A program made the position numbers and the translations under genes. Below the pieces are notes generated by a model. That model searched no databases. It was not told the DNA's origin and was given only the letters and a program-made list of their open reading frames with translations. A stretch of DNA of 64,000 nt from Bacteroidota bacterium. GTDB taxonomy: Bacteria > Bacteroidota > Bacteroidia > Flavobacteriales > Flavobacteriaceae. Positions 25,571 to 34,962 of this stretch are shown here, piece by piece. The stretch covers positions 89,984 through 153,983 of the forward strand of contig JAEWJM010000019.1 in NCBI GenBank assembly GCA_023386585.1, in the 5' to 3' direction. Position 1 is the first letter of the stretch; every line of letters starts with the position of its first letter.

Positions 25571-26503
25571 ATGATAAACCTCAGGGAAATTCCATTTCGC
25601 ACAATAAAGGAAAGGCTGCGGGTCAAAAAACCATGGGATTCAATCATCATTTTCCTCCTGAATATCCTGATTGCGATTCCGGTTTTCATAATAATTCACC
25701 AAAACATTATCGATCTTGACTGGTATTTCCAACTTGATCGCATTTTTCTTTTTGTCGCGATAGTTGCAATAATCCAACTGCTACTGAGGCTTTTGCGAAA
25801 CGTTCTGATATTTTGCATTTTTGCCTATATAGCTGCCCTGATCATTGGCAGCATATTGGGAAAGTACGGCTTTGCAGAAGTTGCCGAAGACTACCGATCG
25901 CTGGTCTATACAATGGCCGACAATCCGAATCCGCAGGATATTATTATCGAGAAACTGCTTCCCTTTCCAAATAAAAAGAAAATCCTTGACGCTGTTGAAT
26001 ACGAAAACCCGAAAGTGCGCAATTTCGCTGTAATGGCAGCGTATAAGAATTTTCGGAACTTTAAAAAGTACGGTGATTATCGAATGATCATTCAATGTTT
26101 TGCGGTTTTCAAGGAAGTTAATGGCCGGTGGAATTACGTCAACGATCCAAAAGGAAAGGATTACATCGCAACAGCCAGCGAATCGCTTATGTACTTTTCC
26201 GGTGATTGTGATGACCATGCGATTTTAATGGCAGCGTGTATTCGTGCAATCGGCGGAACTCCGCGGCTCATCCATACAACCGGGCACATTTACCCGGAAA
26301 TGCTGATTGGCAACCGGCAAGATCTTGAGACGGTGAACTACCTGATCAAGAAAGTCCTTTTTGTTGATCAGAGCAAGGGCAAGGAACTTCATTATCATAT
26401 TGACGAGCGCGGCCAGGTATGGCTGAACCTGGATTATACTGCAAAATATCCCGGCGGCCCTTTCATGTCAGAGGAAATTCTTGGCGCCTTAACGCTGAAT
26501 TGA
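25571..26503 (+). CDS. Transglutaminase-like membrane protein
   Basis: A 310-residue protein with two or three N-terminal membrane helices (about residues 22-45 and 55-95) and a soluble domain with a transglutaminase/protease-like triad: Cys in SGDCDDHAILMAA, His in TTGHIYPEM and Asp in NLDYTAKYPGG. It may process peptides or proteins at the membrane. It lies 18 bases after the binding-protein-like gene, possibly in the same unit. Confidence 0.8.
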   Translation: MINLREIPFRTIKERLRVKKPWDSIIIFLLNILIAIPVFIIIHQNIIDLDWYFQLDRIFLFVAIVAIIQLLLRLLRNVLIFCIFAYIAALIIGSILGKYGFAEVAEDYRSLVYTMADNPNPQDIIIEKLLPFPNKKKILDAVEYENPKVRNFAVMAAYKNFRNFKKYGDYRMIIQCFAVFKEVNGRWNYVNDPKGKDYIATASESLMYFSGDCDDHAILMAACIRAIGGTPRLIHTTGHIYPEMLIGNRQDLETVNYLIKKVLFVDQSKGKELHYHIDERGQVWLNLDYTAKYPGGPFMSEEILGALTLN

Positions 26504-26570
26504 ATTTTAAATCTCGGAATGGAATTTATGCGCTAAATCGCTATCTTAGCTTTACCAAACACCTGTTTTT

Positions 26571-27155
26571 ATGAAGAAGCTGCTCCTCATTGCGCTCTTT
26601 ACAACTCAAATCATTTCAGCGCAGGAAGCCAACGATTCTGTTGCCAGCGAAATCCTGAGCAAGAAAAATGAACTGCGTATAGATCTGCTTTCGCTCATCG
26701 GCTCGTCGAAATTGAACCTCAGTTATGAGCGTTTTCTGAACAAGGATTTTTCGGTCGGCGTTTCACTGGGGTTGATCAGCAACGAAAAAACGGATGACGA
26801 TTTCGACAGAGGCTACCGAAATACGCTACCACGGTATGAAGTCGTCCCTTACGTAAGATACAATCTATCAAAAAGCCAATTGCATTATTATTTTGCCGAA
26901 GTTTTTGTTTCTGCCAATGGCGGGGACTTTAAGGAAATCGTAAGACGAACTGACGATTCCGGTAACGGTTATTATGTGACCGAAAAGACCAAATACTCCG
27001 ACTTTGGAGCGGGCGCGGGATTGGGTTATAAAGCGTACCTGAAGCAGAAATTCCCGATCGAATTTATGGTCGGTTTTGGAAGTAATTTGTTTAACAAAGA
27101 TAAAAGTCCGGATGTGCTATCGCGCGTTGGACTAAGCATCGGATATCGTTTTTAA
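26571..27155 (+). CDS. Secreted outer-membrane beta-barrel-like protein
   Basis: A 194-residue protein with a signal peptide (MKKLLLIALFTTQIISAQ) and alternating strands ending in VGLSIGYRF, an aromatic C-terminus typical of outer-membrane barrels. A TATCTTAG box lies 22 bases upstream. It is followed after 3 bases by a lipoprotein gene. Specific function unknown. Confidence 0.7.
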   Translation: MKKLLLIALFTTQIISAQEANDSVASEILSKKNELRIDLLSLIGSSKLNLSYERFLNKDFSVGVSLGLISNEKTDDDFDRGYRNTLPRYEVVPYVRYNLSKSQLHYYFAEVFVSANGGDFKEIVRRTDDSGNGYYVTEKTKYSDFGAGAGLGYKAYLKQKFPIEFMVGFGSNLFNKDKSPDVLSRVGLSIGYRF

Positions 27156-27158
27156 GCC

Positions 27159-27740
27159 ATGAAAAAACTACTGTTCCTTTTGCCGGTGATTTTGTTGTTC
27201 GCAACTGCGTGCGATTCAAATGACGATGGATTTTACAATACAAAATATATCAATGCAACAGGTCTTGCAACGATTGAGGCCCAACCTTCGTACACGGTTG
27301 GCGATGCTCTTTTCGTAAGTGCAACCATTCCCAATTTGCTGCCTGAGCCCGGGCAAACCAATCCGCTGAATATCAGGGAAACTACCGGAGATGCACCAAC
27401 GTTTAATTTCTCTTTTCTGTTGGAAAAGAACACTTCGGAGTCGACTTGGGAGCCAGTCGATCTGACCGGTAACTTTATTGAGGATTTAGGCGATGCTAAC
27501 GCCGGATCATTTGTAGAGGGATTTGCCCAATACAATTCGGTAGCAGATGCATACCTTTTCCGCGGTGGAATTGAGCTTTTGCAACCGGGAACTTACCGAC
27601 TCAGCTTTGGATTCAACAGCTCGTCACAAGACAAGGTCGAATTCCTTTCGGACAGCCGCGATAACCACGTTACGCTCAATATCGCATCAAGTATTATCGG
27701 ACTCGAACCAAACGGATTCTACACTTTTACAGTGAATTGA
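27159..27740 (+). CDS. Lipoprotein, unknown function
   Basis: A 193-residue protein with a lipobox (LLFATAC, Cys-18) followed by DSNDD, an acidic stretch that in Bacteroidota may favour surface export. The rest is predicted to be mostly beta strands. It is co-transcribed with the upstream barrel protein. Its stop codon directly abuts the stop of the convergent ung gene, with no spacer. Confidence 0.7.
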   Translation: MKKLLFLLPVILLFATACDSNDDGFYNTKYINATGLATIEAQPSYTVGDALFVSATIPNLLPEPGQTNPLNIRETTGDAPTFNFSFLLEKNTSESTWEPVDLTGNFIEDLGDANAGSFVEGFAQYNSVADAYLFRGGIELLQPGTYRLSFGFNSSSQDKVEFLSDSRDNHVTLNIASSIIGLEPNGFYTFTVN

Positions 27741-28406
27741 TTACCACTCAATTGGCAAATTTCCGTGTTCCTCCAAATACTGATTTGCTTTTGAAAAATG
27801 GCGGTTCCCGAACCACAGTCCCTGATTCGCGCTGAGTGGCGACGGATGTCCTGATTCCAAAACCAGATGTTTCGATCGGTCAATCTTGCTGCCCTTTTTT
27901 TTTGCCGGCCCGCCCCAAAGCATGAAAACCACATGTTCCTTTTGTTCGGAAACAGTTGAAATGATCGCATCGGTCAACTTTTCCCAACCCTTGCGTTGAT
28001 GGCTTCCCGCCTCGCCTTCCCTTACCGTCAGCGTTGCATTTAGCAGCAGCACGCCTTGTTTTGCCCATCGCGTAAGATTTCCTGAAGCGGGGATTTCCCT
28101 TCCCAAATCGTTTTCCATTTCACGAAAAATATTCCGAAGCGATGGCGGATGCTTAATAAAATCGTTCACCGAAAAGCAAAGTCCGTGCGCCTGGCCCGCG
28201 CCGTGATACGGATCCTGTCCGATGATGACAACGCGTACTCTATCGGACGGACATTCATTTAATGCCGCAAAAACCTGCTCTTTGGGAGGGAAACAATTAT
28301 TAGATGCATATTCCGTTTCAACAAACGAAAACAGATCGGCTACATAGGGTTTGCGAAGTTCCGTGTACAACGCAATTTTCCAGGATTGATCGAGGTTTGA
28401 AAGCAT
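27741..28406 (-). CDS. ung: Uracil-DNA glycosylase
   Basis: A 221-residue family 1 UDG. It removes uracil from DNA to start base-excision repair. The catalytic water-activating motif GQDPYHGAGQAHGLCFSV and the C-terminal HPSPLSANQG loop are intact. The start MLSNLDQSWK at 28406 is preferred over the frame's earlier Met, which would add a Cys-rich tail. A TATCTTTG box (28411-28418, minus) lies 4 bases upstream, which would give a nearly leaderless message. It is divergent from mutS2. Confidence 0.96.
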   Translation of the reverse strand: MLSNLDQSWKIALYTELRKPYVADLFSFVETEYASNNCFPPKEQVFAALNECPSDRVRVVIIGQDPYHGAGQAHGLCFSVNDFIKHPPSLRNIFREMENDLGREIPASGNLTRWAKQGVLLLNATLTVREGEAGSHQRKGWEKLTDAIISTVSEQKEHVVFMLWGGPAKKKGSKIDRSKHLVLESGHPSPLSANQGLWFGNRHFSKANQYLEEHGNLPIEW

Positions 28407-28460
28407 TTCACAAAGATAACAAACGTGCATTGCGCACGGCTTCCGCACGGCAATTTTAGC

Positions 28461-28468
28461 TAATTTTG
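28461..28468 (+). promoter_or_regulatory. Candidate -7 promoter box of mutS2
   Basis: TAATTTTG, a full match to TAnnTTTG, 21 bases before the mutS2 ATG. No convincing TTG -33 element at the usual distance. Confidence 0.4.
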
Positions 28469-28489
28469 TAGCTGATGAAAGTTAGATAA

Positions 28490-30655
28490 ATGATCAGCAT
28501 AACTGAGAAAACACTTCAGGATTTACAATTTCCAACCATACTCGAAACCGTTTCGGAAATTTGCAATACCGATATCGGAAAAGAAAAAGCGATCCACATC
28601 ACGCCGTTCCGAAACAGGGAGCAGTTGCTCGATGCACTTCAGATGACATCAGAATATCTTGCGTCGTTCGAAAACAACAACGCGCTTCCCAATCACGGTT
28701 TTGACAGCATTTCGAACGAAATCAAATTCCTCGCAATTGAAGGTAGCTTTTTGGAACCACCTGCATTTCGAAAGATTGCGGCATTATCCGAAACTGCGAA
28801 CGCTTTGCTCCAGTTTCTTAAAAAGTTCAGCGATTATTACCCGAAACTCGCCATATTGGCCTCGGAAGTTGAATATACCAAAGAAATCGTTGCCAGCATT
28901 GAACTCGTAATCGACAAGTTTGGTGAAATCAAGGACGATGCTTCGCCGAAATTGCTTGAGATTCGCAGGGAAATGAACATTGTACGCGCCAAAGTCAACC
29001 AAAGCTTCGGAACGGCATTGTCGCATTACAATTCGCTTGGCTACCTTGATGACATCCGCGAAAGCGTTGTGCAAAATCGGCGTGTGCTTGCCGTCTTGGC
29101 GATGTACCGCCGAAAAGTAAAAGGATCGATTTTAGGCAGCTCGAAAACCGGCAGCATTGCGTACATAGAACCCGAAGCAACGCTTAAATATTCGCGGGAA
29201 CTGAATAACCTTGAATACGAAGAACGCGAGGAAATTACAAAAATACTGCGGCAGCTGTCAGACCGCATTCGGCCTTTCGTTCCGTTGTTGGAATCCTATC
29301 AGGATTTTCTTTCCGACATAGACGTCATTGCTGCAAAAGCGAAATATGCAAGGCGAACCGATAGCATCCTTCCGAATATTACCGACGAAAGACGGCTATT
29401 TTTTCGCGAAGCTTACCACCCGATCCTGCTGTTGACCAATAAACGAAAGAATGAACCGACCTATCCGCAAACCATCGAGCTTACGGCCGACAATAGGATT
29501 ATCGTCATATCGGGTCCGAACGCAGGTGGAAAAACAATTTCGCTAAAGACTGTTGGACTGTTGCAGCTGATGTTGCAATGTGGAATGCTGATTCCGGTCC
29601 ATGAACGCAGCGAAACGTTTCTCTTTGATCGAATTTTGACTGATATCGGAGATAATCAAAGCATTGAAAATCATTTGAGTACGTACAGCTACCGGTTGAA
29701 GAATATGAATTACTTTCTTCGAAAATGCAACAGGAATACACTATTCCTGATCGATGAATTCGGGACCGGGTCGGATCCTGAACTCGGTGGCGCACTTGCA
29801 GAAATTTTCCTGGAGGAATTCTATCATCGGGAAGCATTCGGCATCATAACTACGCACTATTCAAATTTGAAAATGCTTGCCAACGAATTGCCCAACGCAA
29901 CGAATGCTAATATGTTGTTTGATGAAAAAACGCTGGAGCCGATGTACAAGCTGGTCCTTGGCCAGGCCGGAAGTTCCTTTACGTTTGAAGTGGCACAGAA
30001 AAACGGCATTCCGTTCGGCTTGATAAACCGCGCTAAAAAGAAGATTGAAGGCGGAAAAGTTCGTTTTGATAAAACGATTGCCACTTTACAAAAAGAGCGT
30101 TCAAAACTTGAAAAGACTTCGCATTCTCTAAAAGAGGAAGAAACCAGGGCGCGCGAAGAAAGCAAAAAGTTGGAAGATACCAACCAAAAGATCAGGCAGA
30201 AACTCGAAAGCTATCAGGAACTCTTCGATGCCAATCAAAAGCTGATCTATACGGGGCAAAAAATTGAGGATCTAGCTTCGCGCTATTTCAACAACAAGAA
30301 CAAAAAAGAACTGATTGGCGAATTTTTGAAGTTCGTGGAGATCGAAAATTCGAAAAGGAAAAAAGCCACTGCGACCGAACAGAAAGTCCGCGAAACACAA
30401 AAAAAGGAAGCGATAAAGGAAATCGCTGCCGAAGTCGAGGTTATCCGAAAGGAAAAGAAGGAGAAAAAAGCGAAGGCAGTCGCGATAGAAAAACCAAAGC
30501 CCGTTTTAAAAGTCGGTGACCGCGTTCGGATGAGTGATGGAAAAGCAGTTGGCAGCATCGACAGCATTGAGAAAAACAAAGCAGTTGTAAATTACGGTAT
30601 TTTCACTTCAAAGGTCAGCCTTGATGCACTTGAACTAGTAGAAGCAGCGAAATAA
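28490..30655 (+). CDS. MutS2-type endonuclease-like ATPase lacking Smr domain
   Basis: A 721-residue MutS-family ATPase. Core and lever domains occupy the first 330 residues; the ATPase has Walker A SGPNAGGKTISLKT, Walker B LFLIDEFGTGSDPELG and the signature THYSNLK. A long charged coiled coil (about 520-650) follows, then a short KOW-like end (VGDRVRMSDGKAVGSI). The C-terminal Smr nuclease domain of canonical MutS2 is missing, as in other flavobacterial copies. Proposed roles are suppression of recombination or rescue of stalled ribosomes. It overlaps the DCC protein gene by one base. Confidence 0.9.
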   Translation: MISITEKTLQDLQFPTILETVSEICNTDIGKEKAIHITPFRNREQLLDALQMTSEYLASFENNNALPNHGFDSISNEIKFLAIEGSFLEPPAFRKIAALSETANALLQFLKKFSDYYPKLAILASEVEYTKEIVASIELVIDKFGEIKDDASPKLLEIRREMNIVRAKVNQSFGTALSHYNSLGYLDDIRESVVQNRRVLAVLAMYRRKVKGSILGSSKTGSIAYIEPEATLKYSRELNNLEYEEREEITKILRQLSDRIRPFVPLLESYQDFLSDIDVIAAKAKYARRTDSILPNITDERRLFFREAYHPILLLTNKRKNEPTYPQTIELTADNRIIVISGPNAGGKTISLKTVGLLQLMLQCGMLIPVHERSETFLFDRILTDIGDNQSIENHLSTYSYRLKNMNYFLRKCNRNTLFLIDEFGTGSDPELGGALAEIFLEEFYHREAFGIITTHYSNLKMLANELPNATNANMLFDEKTLEPMYKLVLGQAGSSFTFEVAQKNGIPFGLINRAKKKIEGGKVRFDKTIATLQKERSKLEKTSHSLKEEETRAREESKKLEDTNQKIRQKLESYQELFDANQKLIYTGQKIEDLASRYFNNKNKKELIGEFLKFVEIENSKRKKATATEQKVRETQKKEAIKEIAAEVEVIRKEKKEKKAKAVAIEKPKPVLKVGDRVRMSDGKAVGSIDSIEKNKAVVNYGIFTSKVSLDALELVEAAK

Positions 30656-31068
30656 TGGTACAAAATCTCCCGCCTGGAAAGAAAATAGTGTTGTTTGACG
30701 GCGTGTGCAACTTGTGCGACAATGTCGTACAGTATATTATCCGACACGACAAAAATGATATCTTCCGATTCACCGCGCTTCAATCTGAAATTGGACGGCA
30801 GATCATCAGTCACGTCGGCTATGATGTTTCACAAGGCGAAAGCGTCATCGTTTACGATCCGGGGGTCGCATATTACATTAAAGCCGCTGCAGCGATTGAA
30901 ATCGGCAAGCATCTGGGGACTTTTAACCGGATGACGTGGTTCAGGCTGGTTCCGGTTCCGCTAAGAAATATCGTTTACGATTTTGTCGCCAGAAACCGCT
31001 ATCGTTGGTTTGGCAAGAAAGAATCCTGCATGATGCCAACGCCGGAGTTAAAAAAGAAATTCCTCTAA
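30655..31068 (+). CDS. DCC family thiol-disulfide oxidoreductase-like protein (DUF393)
   Basis: A 137-residue protein with the family motif FDGVCNLCDN (DxxCxxC) at residues 15-24 and a downstream RFTALQS strand. The Cys pair suggests a redox role. Start shares one base with the mutS2 stop (TAATG). Its stop codon overlaps the stop of the convergent symporter gene by four bases. Confidence 0.85.
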   Translation: MVQNLPPGKKIVLFDGVCNLCDNVVQYIIRHDKNDIFRFTALQSEIGRQIISHVGYDVSQGESVIVYDPGVAYYIKAAAAIEIGKHLGTFNRMTWFRLVPVPLRNIVYDFVARNRYRWFGKKESCMMPTPELKKKFL

Positions 31069-32333
31069 TCTTCGCCGGCCTTATTTTCCCATTTTCCCAT
31101 TACTGAAGTTGCGATTGCATTTCCAAGCACGTTCGTCGCGCTTCGGAACATGTCGCAAAAATGGTCTATTGGCAGTATAAGCGCAATGCCTTCAATCGGA
31201 ATTTTAAACATTCCGCAGGTAGCGGCAACCACTACGAGGCTCGCACGGGGAACGCCCGCAATTCCTTTACTGGTGAGCATCAGCACGAGCAGCATCGTCA
31301 TTTGTGTTCCGATGGAAAGATCGATTCCGTATGCCTGAGCGATAAATATGCTGGCAAAAGTCATGTACATCATGCTTCCATCGAGGTTGAACGAATAGCC
31401 AAGCGGAAGCATAAACGAAACAATCCGGTCCCGCACACCGAAACGCTCCAGCTCTTCGGTCAGTTTTGGAAAAACGGCTTCGCTGCTGGTCGTGCCAAAT
31501 GCGATAATTAGCGGACCAATTATGCGCTTGATCAGAACCGTCATGCGTTTTCCAAGGAACAGGTATCCGATTACAACCAAAACGGTCCAAAGTGAGCCAA
31601 TTCCGACCAGGAAGGAACCGAAATACTTGATGTAGGTCAACAAAAGGTCGCTCAGGTCGCGAACGGCAAACACGGCTGCAATTGCTCCAAAAACTCCGAG
31701 CGGCGCGAATTTCATCACATAATTTACCATTCGAAGCACAATATGCGATGCCTTGTCCAGTGCGTTAACCACAGGTTTTGCATAGTCGCCAATCGACGCA
31801 GCCGCCAATCCGAAAAAGATTGAAAAAATTACGATTTGCAGGATTTCATTGGTTGCCAGCGCTTCAAAAAGGCTCTTCGGAATGATATGCTCAATAAAAT
31901 TTTGCGCGGAAAAGGTTTGCGTTTTTTCAGTCACTTCGGAAGCCGCTGAAAGATCAATGTCCGATAAGTTGAGACCACTACCCGGTTGCAGCATATTTAC
32001 CCAAAACATTCCAATAAGCAGCGAAAGGAATGATGCGGTAAAAAACCAAACAAGCGCCTTTCCTCCTATTCTTCCCACGGCACGGATGTCGCCGAGCTTG
32101 GCGATTCCGACGACGAGTGTTGTAAATACAAGCGGTGCGATGATCATCTGCACCAGCCTGATGAAGATTGTTGCCAGAATTTTTACATATCCGCTAAAAT
32201 TTGCGGCAGTTTCCTGCGAAAGATTGTTATGAATATAGATTCCGAGTACGGCGCCGAGCAGCATCGCAATAAGAATCTGCACGGTTAGGTTTGATAAAAT
32301 CGACTTCTTTTCTTGCTTCGAATGGTCTTCCAT
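31065..32333 (-). CDS. Dicarboxylate/amino acid:cation symporter (DAACS family)
   Basis: A 422-residue inner-membrane transporter of the GltP/DctA family with about eight helices and two re-entrant loops. Signatures: the serine-rich GTTSSEAVFPKL, and GYSFNLDGSMMYMTFASIFIAQAYG with the NMDGT-like motif. It imports glutamate, aspartate or C4-dicarboxylates with Na+ or H+. C4 acids are also the end product of the aromatic island, but there is no direct link. The aroC start lies upstream beyond a 12-base gap, suggesting one unit aroC-symporter. Confidence 0.92.
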   Translation of the reverse strand: MEDHSKQEKKSILSNLTVQILIAMLLGAVLGIYIHNNLSQETAANFSGYVKILATIFIRLVQMIIAPLVFTTLVVGIAKLGDIRAVGRIGGKALVWFFTASFLSLLIGMFWVNMLQPGSGLNLSDIDLSAASEVTEKTQTFSAQNFIEHIIPKSLFEALATNEILQIVIFSIFFGLAAASIGDYAKPVVNALDKASHIVLRMVNYVMKFAPLGVFGAIAAVFAVRDLSDLLLTYIKYFGSFLVGIGSLWTVLVVIGYLFLGKRMTVLIKRIIGPLIIAFGTTSSEAVFPKLTEELERFGVRDRIVSFMLPLGYSFNLDGSMMYMTFASIFIAQAYGIDLSIGTQMTMLLVLMLTSKGIAGVPRASLVVVAATCGMFKIPIEGIALILPIDHFCDMFRSATNVLGNAIATSVMGKWENKAGED

Positions 32334-32345
32334 CGGCGTGTAAAT

Positions 32346-33410
32346 CTATTGTTTGTAAATTTTGTTTATCAAATAAAAATCTGCGAGAACGAGTGCGGCC
32401 ATGGCTTCTACAATGGGAACGGCTCGCGGCACCACGCACGGATCGTGTCTGCCTTTGCCTTCAAGTGTGACTTCGTTACCTGTACTATCAATCGACTGCT
32501 GGGGTTGCATAATAGTGGAAACGGGTTTGAATGCAACCCTGAAATAAATGTCCATTCCATTGCTGATTCCGCCTTGGATTCCTCCTGCGAGATTTGTTTT
32601 TGTAGTTCCGTCGGGATTGTAAAGGTCGTTGTGTTCGGAGCCTTTCATCCGCGCGCCACAAAATCCGCTACCGTATTCAAAACCTTTCACGGCGTTGATC
32701 GACAGCATTGCTTTACCAAGTTCGGCGTGAAGTTTATCGAAAACCGGTTCTCCAAGTCCGACCGGAACATTCTTCACCACACAGGTAACAGTTCCGCCGA
32801 TCGTATCTCCCGCGCCGCGAACCTCACGAATCAAATTTTCCATTTTGGTTGCAGTTTCGATATCCGGGCAACGAACCGCATTGGAATCCGTAAGTGAAAA
32901 ATCGAGATCCTGGTAAGGCTTGTCAATAAATATGTCACCGACAGATGAAACGAAGCCCTCAATTTTTACGTCGGTAAGGATTTGCCTTGCAATTGCGCCG
33001 GCCACAACCCTGACGGCTGTTTCACGCGCAGAACTTCTTCCGCCGCCGCGATAATCCCTGATTCCATATTTCTGCTGGTAAACCAGATCGGCGTGGCCCG
33101 GGCGAAAGGTATTTTTGAGATGATCGTAATCGGCAGTTTTCTGGTTTTCATTTGTGATAATGAAGCCGATTGGCGTTCCGGTGGAAACTCCATCAAAAAT
33201 TCCGGAAAGGAATTGCACTTCGTCGTTTTCTTTTCGTTGGGTTGTAATTGACGATTGGCCAGGCTTTCGTCGGTTCATTTGCATCGCTATCGCGTCAGGG
33301 TCGAGACGGATTCCGGGCGGACAACCATCGATGATTCCGCCGATCGCCTGCCCGTGCGATTCCCCGAAGGTCGTGAGCCTGAAAATGGTTCCGAAAGTAT
33401 TGCCAGCCAT
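32346..33410 (-). CDS. aroC: Chorismate synthase
   Basis: A 354-residue enzyme converting EPSP to chorismate, last step of the shikimate pathway, using reduced FMN. Conserved motifs: FGTIFRLTTFGESHG at the N-terminus, GRSSARETAVRVVAGA in the centre and the C-terminal RHDPCVVPRAVPIVEAM. The start MAGNTFGT at 33410 is chosen over a frame extending 69 codons upstream, which does not resemble the family. A TACATTTG box (33425-33432, minus) 15 bases upstream is the likely -7 element. Confidence 0.97.
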   Translation of the reverse strand: MAGNTFGTIFRLTTFGESHGQAIGGIIDGCPPGIRLDPDAIAMQMNRRKPGQSSITTQRKENDEVQFLSGIFDGVSTGTPIGFIITNENQKTADYDHLKNTFRPGHADLVYQQKYGIRDYRGGGRSSARETAVRVVAGAIARQILTDVKIEGFVSSVGDIFIDKPYQDLDFSLTDSNAVRCPDIETATKMENLIREVRGAGDTIGGTVTCVVKNVPVGLGEPVFDKLHAELGKAMLSINAVKGFEYGSGFCGARMKGSEHNDLYNPDGTTKTNLAGGIQGGISNGMDIYFRVAFKPVSTIMQPQQSIDSTGNEVTLEGKGRHDPCVVPRAVPIVEAMAALVLADFYLINKIYKQ

Positions 33411-33424
33411 ATATCGAATTTGAA

Positions 33425-33432
33425 CAAATGTA
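33425..33432 (-). promoter_or_regulatory. Candidate -7 promoter box of aroC
   Basis: Minus strand TACATTTG, full match to TAnnTTTG, 14 bases from the aroC start. No clear -33 TTG. Confidence 0.4.
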
Positions 33433-33489
33433 AGATTTCTGGTGATATTTTCCGCCCGTCGCCCATTACTTAATGTTTTCCAAAAGCGG

Positions 33490-33520
33490 TTGGAGCACGC
33501 AATTGATTGTGGTATATTTA
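33490..33520 (+). promoter_or_regulatory. Promoter of the lipoprotein gene at 33544
   Basis: TTG at 33490-33492 and TATATTTA (7 of 8 positions of TAnnTTTG) at 33513-33520, spaced by 20 bases, the usual Bacteroidota distance; ATG follows 23 bases later. Confidence 0.6.
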
Positions 33521-33543
33521 AGTAAGCAACAAATAATAAACCT

Positions 33544-34341
33544 ATGAAAAAGAAAATCATCGCGATACTGGCATTAACGGCAATTTTCGGCGCCTGCTCC
33601 TCCGACGACACTTCCAACGATACGTCGTCCGCAAATATTTTTCTTCCACTCTCAGTTGGAAATTATTGGACATATAATGTCTCCGGCAGTGGTATAACTT
33701 CAAGAGATTCACTTTATGTGGCCAACGACACTGTGATTGACGGGGAAACCTATGCCAAAATGAAGACGCTTGCACTTCCGGCCGGATTTTATTCCTCTTC
33801 AATGCGCCAAAACGCGGTGCGGAAAGTCAACAGTTCACTCGTTGTACGCGGAACTTCTGCATTCAACCTTGGCGGTGTGCTTCCGATCGGGATAGCAATG
33901 AACGACTTCGTGGTATTCCGGGAAAATGCAAACGACCAGGAATTGATCGGTACGGTGACTGGCGAAACAACCCAGGATTACCAGGGAACGCCGCTGACAC
34001 TAAATTACACAATGACATCCACGGCAGGCCAGTCGCTTTCGACGTATTCTGTACCGGGTGGACAGCAATTCAATGATGTGAAACAGGTTCATATCACGAT
34101 TAGCATGTCGATTTCAACCACTTTATCGATTGCCGGTTTTGATGTAGACGTTCCGATTCTCGCCACCCAGGACGTTGTATCGTCGACACAATATTATGCG
34201 AAGGACATCGGAATGGTATACGCAACAACCACGATCAGCTACAATCTTGAAGATTTCTCGCAAGCGGGAATCGATTTGCCGATACCTCCGTCATCAAGTG
34301 TAACGCAGACAGAAACGCTGGATACTTTTCAGGCAAATTAG
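33544..34341 (+). CDS. Lipoprotein, unknown function
   Basis: A 265-residue protein with signal MKKKIIAILALTAIFGAC (lipobox Cys-18) and an acidic SSDD follow-up, pointing to outer-membrane anchoring and possible surface exposure. The body is beta-rich with a YWTYNVSGSG start that resembles secreted flavobacterial proteins of unknown role. It has its own promoter. Confidence 0.7.
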   Translation: MKKKIIAILALTAIFGACSSDDTSNDTSSANIFLPLSVGNYWTYNVSGSGITSRDSLYVANDTVIDGETYAKMKTLALPAGFYSSSMRQNAVRKVNSSLVVRGTSAFNLGGVLPIGIAMNDFVVFRENANDQELIGTVTGETTQDYQGTPLTLNYTMTSTAGQSLSTYSVPGGQQFNDVKQVHITISMSISTTLSIAGFDVDVPILATQDVVSSTQYYAKDIGMVYATTTISYNLEDFSQAGIDLPIPPSSSVTQTETLDTFQAN

Positions 34342-34405
34342 GATTTATAACTGTTTTTCCTGTTAATTTTCTTTAAAGGCGGGAAGGCCGGCGAAGTTCA
34401 ATCCG

Positions 34406-34413
34406 TAAATTTG
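34406..34413 (+). promoter_or_regulatory. Candidate -7 promoter box
   Basis: TAAATTTG, full match to TAnnTTTG, 22 bases before the ATG at 34436. The -33 region is not clear. Confidence 0.4.
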
Positions 34414-34435
34414 AATAAACTAACTAATTATCCAC

Positions 34436-34933
34436 ATGAAAAAAATCTTTTTATCTGCCGTGATGTTAATTGGATTGGCACTCGGCGCACAGGCACAGGA
34501 AATTCGAAAGAATGCGCTCGGATTGCGCATCGGCGACAACGACGGTTTTGGAGGAGAAGTATCCTATCAGCGTGGCCTTGGCGACAATAACAGGCTTGAA
34601 CTCGATCTTGGATGGCGTGACAGCAAGCATTATGATGCGATGAAAATCGTAGCTCTTTATCAATGGATTTGGAATATTGAAGGCGGATTTAACTGGTACG
34701 CAGGCGCCGGCGGTGGATTGGGAACTTACAGTTTCAAGAAGGATTACGATTATCCGGGTGATGATGACAGCGGAACATTCCTGCTTTTGGCCGGAGATAT
34801 CGGAATCGAATACGTATTTGACATCCCGCTTCAGCTGTCGCTCGATTTCAGGCCCGAGCTTTATTTTGGCGACGATTTTCGGAACGACAATTTTGGCCCG
34901 GATATCGCGCTCGGAGTCAGGTTTACATTCTAA
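34436..34933 (+). CDS. Small outer-membrane beta-barrel protein
   Basis: A 165-residue protein with signal peptide MKKIFLSAVMLIGLALGAQAQ and eight or so amphipathic strands (GGEVSYQRGL, NRLELDLGWRD, FNWYAGAGGGLG, LSLDFRPELYFG), ending GVRFTF, a classic outer-membrane barrel C-terminus. Similar to OmpW/opacity-like small barrels. A bidirectional terminator follows. Confidence 0.75.
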   Translation: MKKIFLSAVMLIGLALGAQAQEIRKNALGLRIGDNDGFGGEVSYQRGLGDNNRLELDLGWRDSKHYDAMKIVALYQWIWNIEGGFNWYAGAGGGLGTYSFKKDYDYPGDDDSGTFLLLAGDIGIEYVFDIPLQLSLDFRPELYFGDDFRNDNFGPDIALGVRFTF

Positions 34934-34937
34934 TAAA

Positions 34938-34962
34938 AAAATCCCGGTTCTTCCGGGATTTT
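34938..34962. terminator. Bidirectional rho-independent terminator
   Basis: Stem AAAATCCCGG/CCGGGATTTT (34938-34947 and 34953-34962) with a TTCTT loop. A and T tracts on both sides let it work for the plus-strand barrel gene and the minus-strand PrcB-like gene. Confidence 0.88.

Noticed and set aside
32313..32897. 194-codon plus-strand frame across the symporter/aroC junction
   Set aside because: Covers two well-supported minus-strand genes; composition (Phe, His, Cys rich) is typical of antisense frames.
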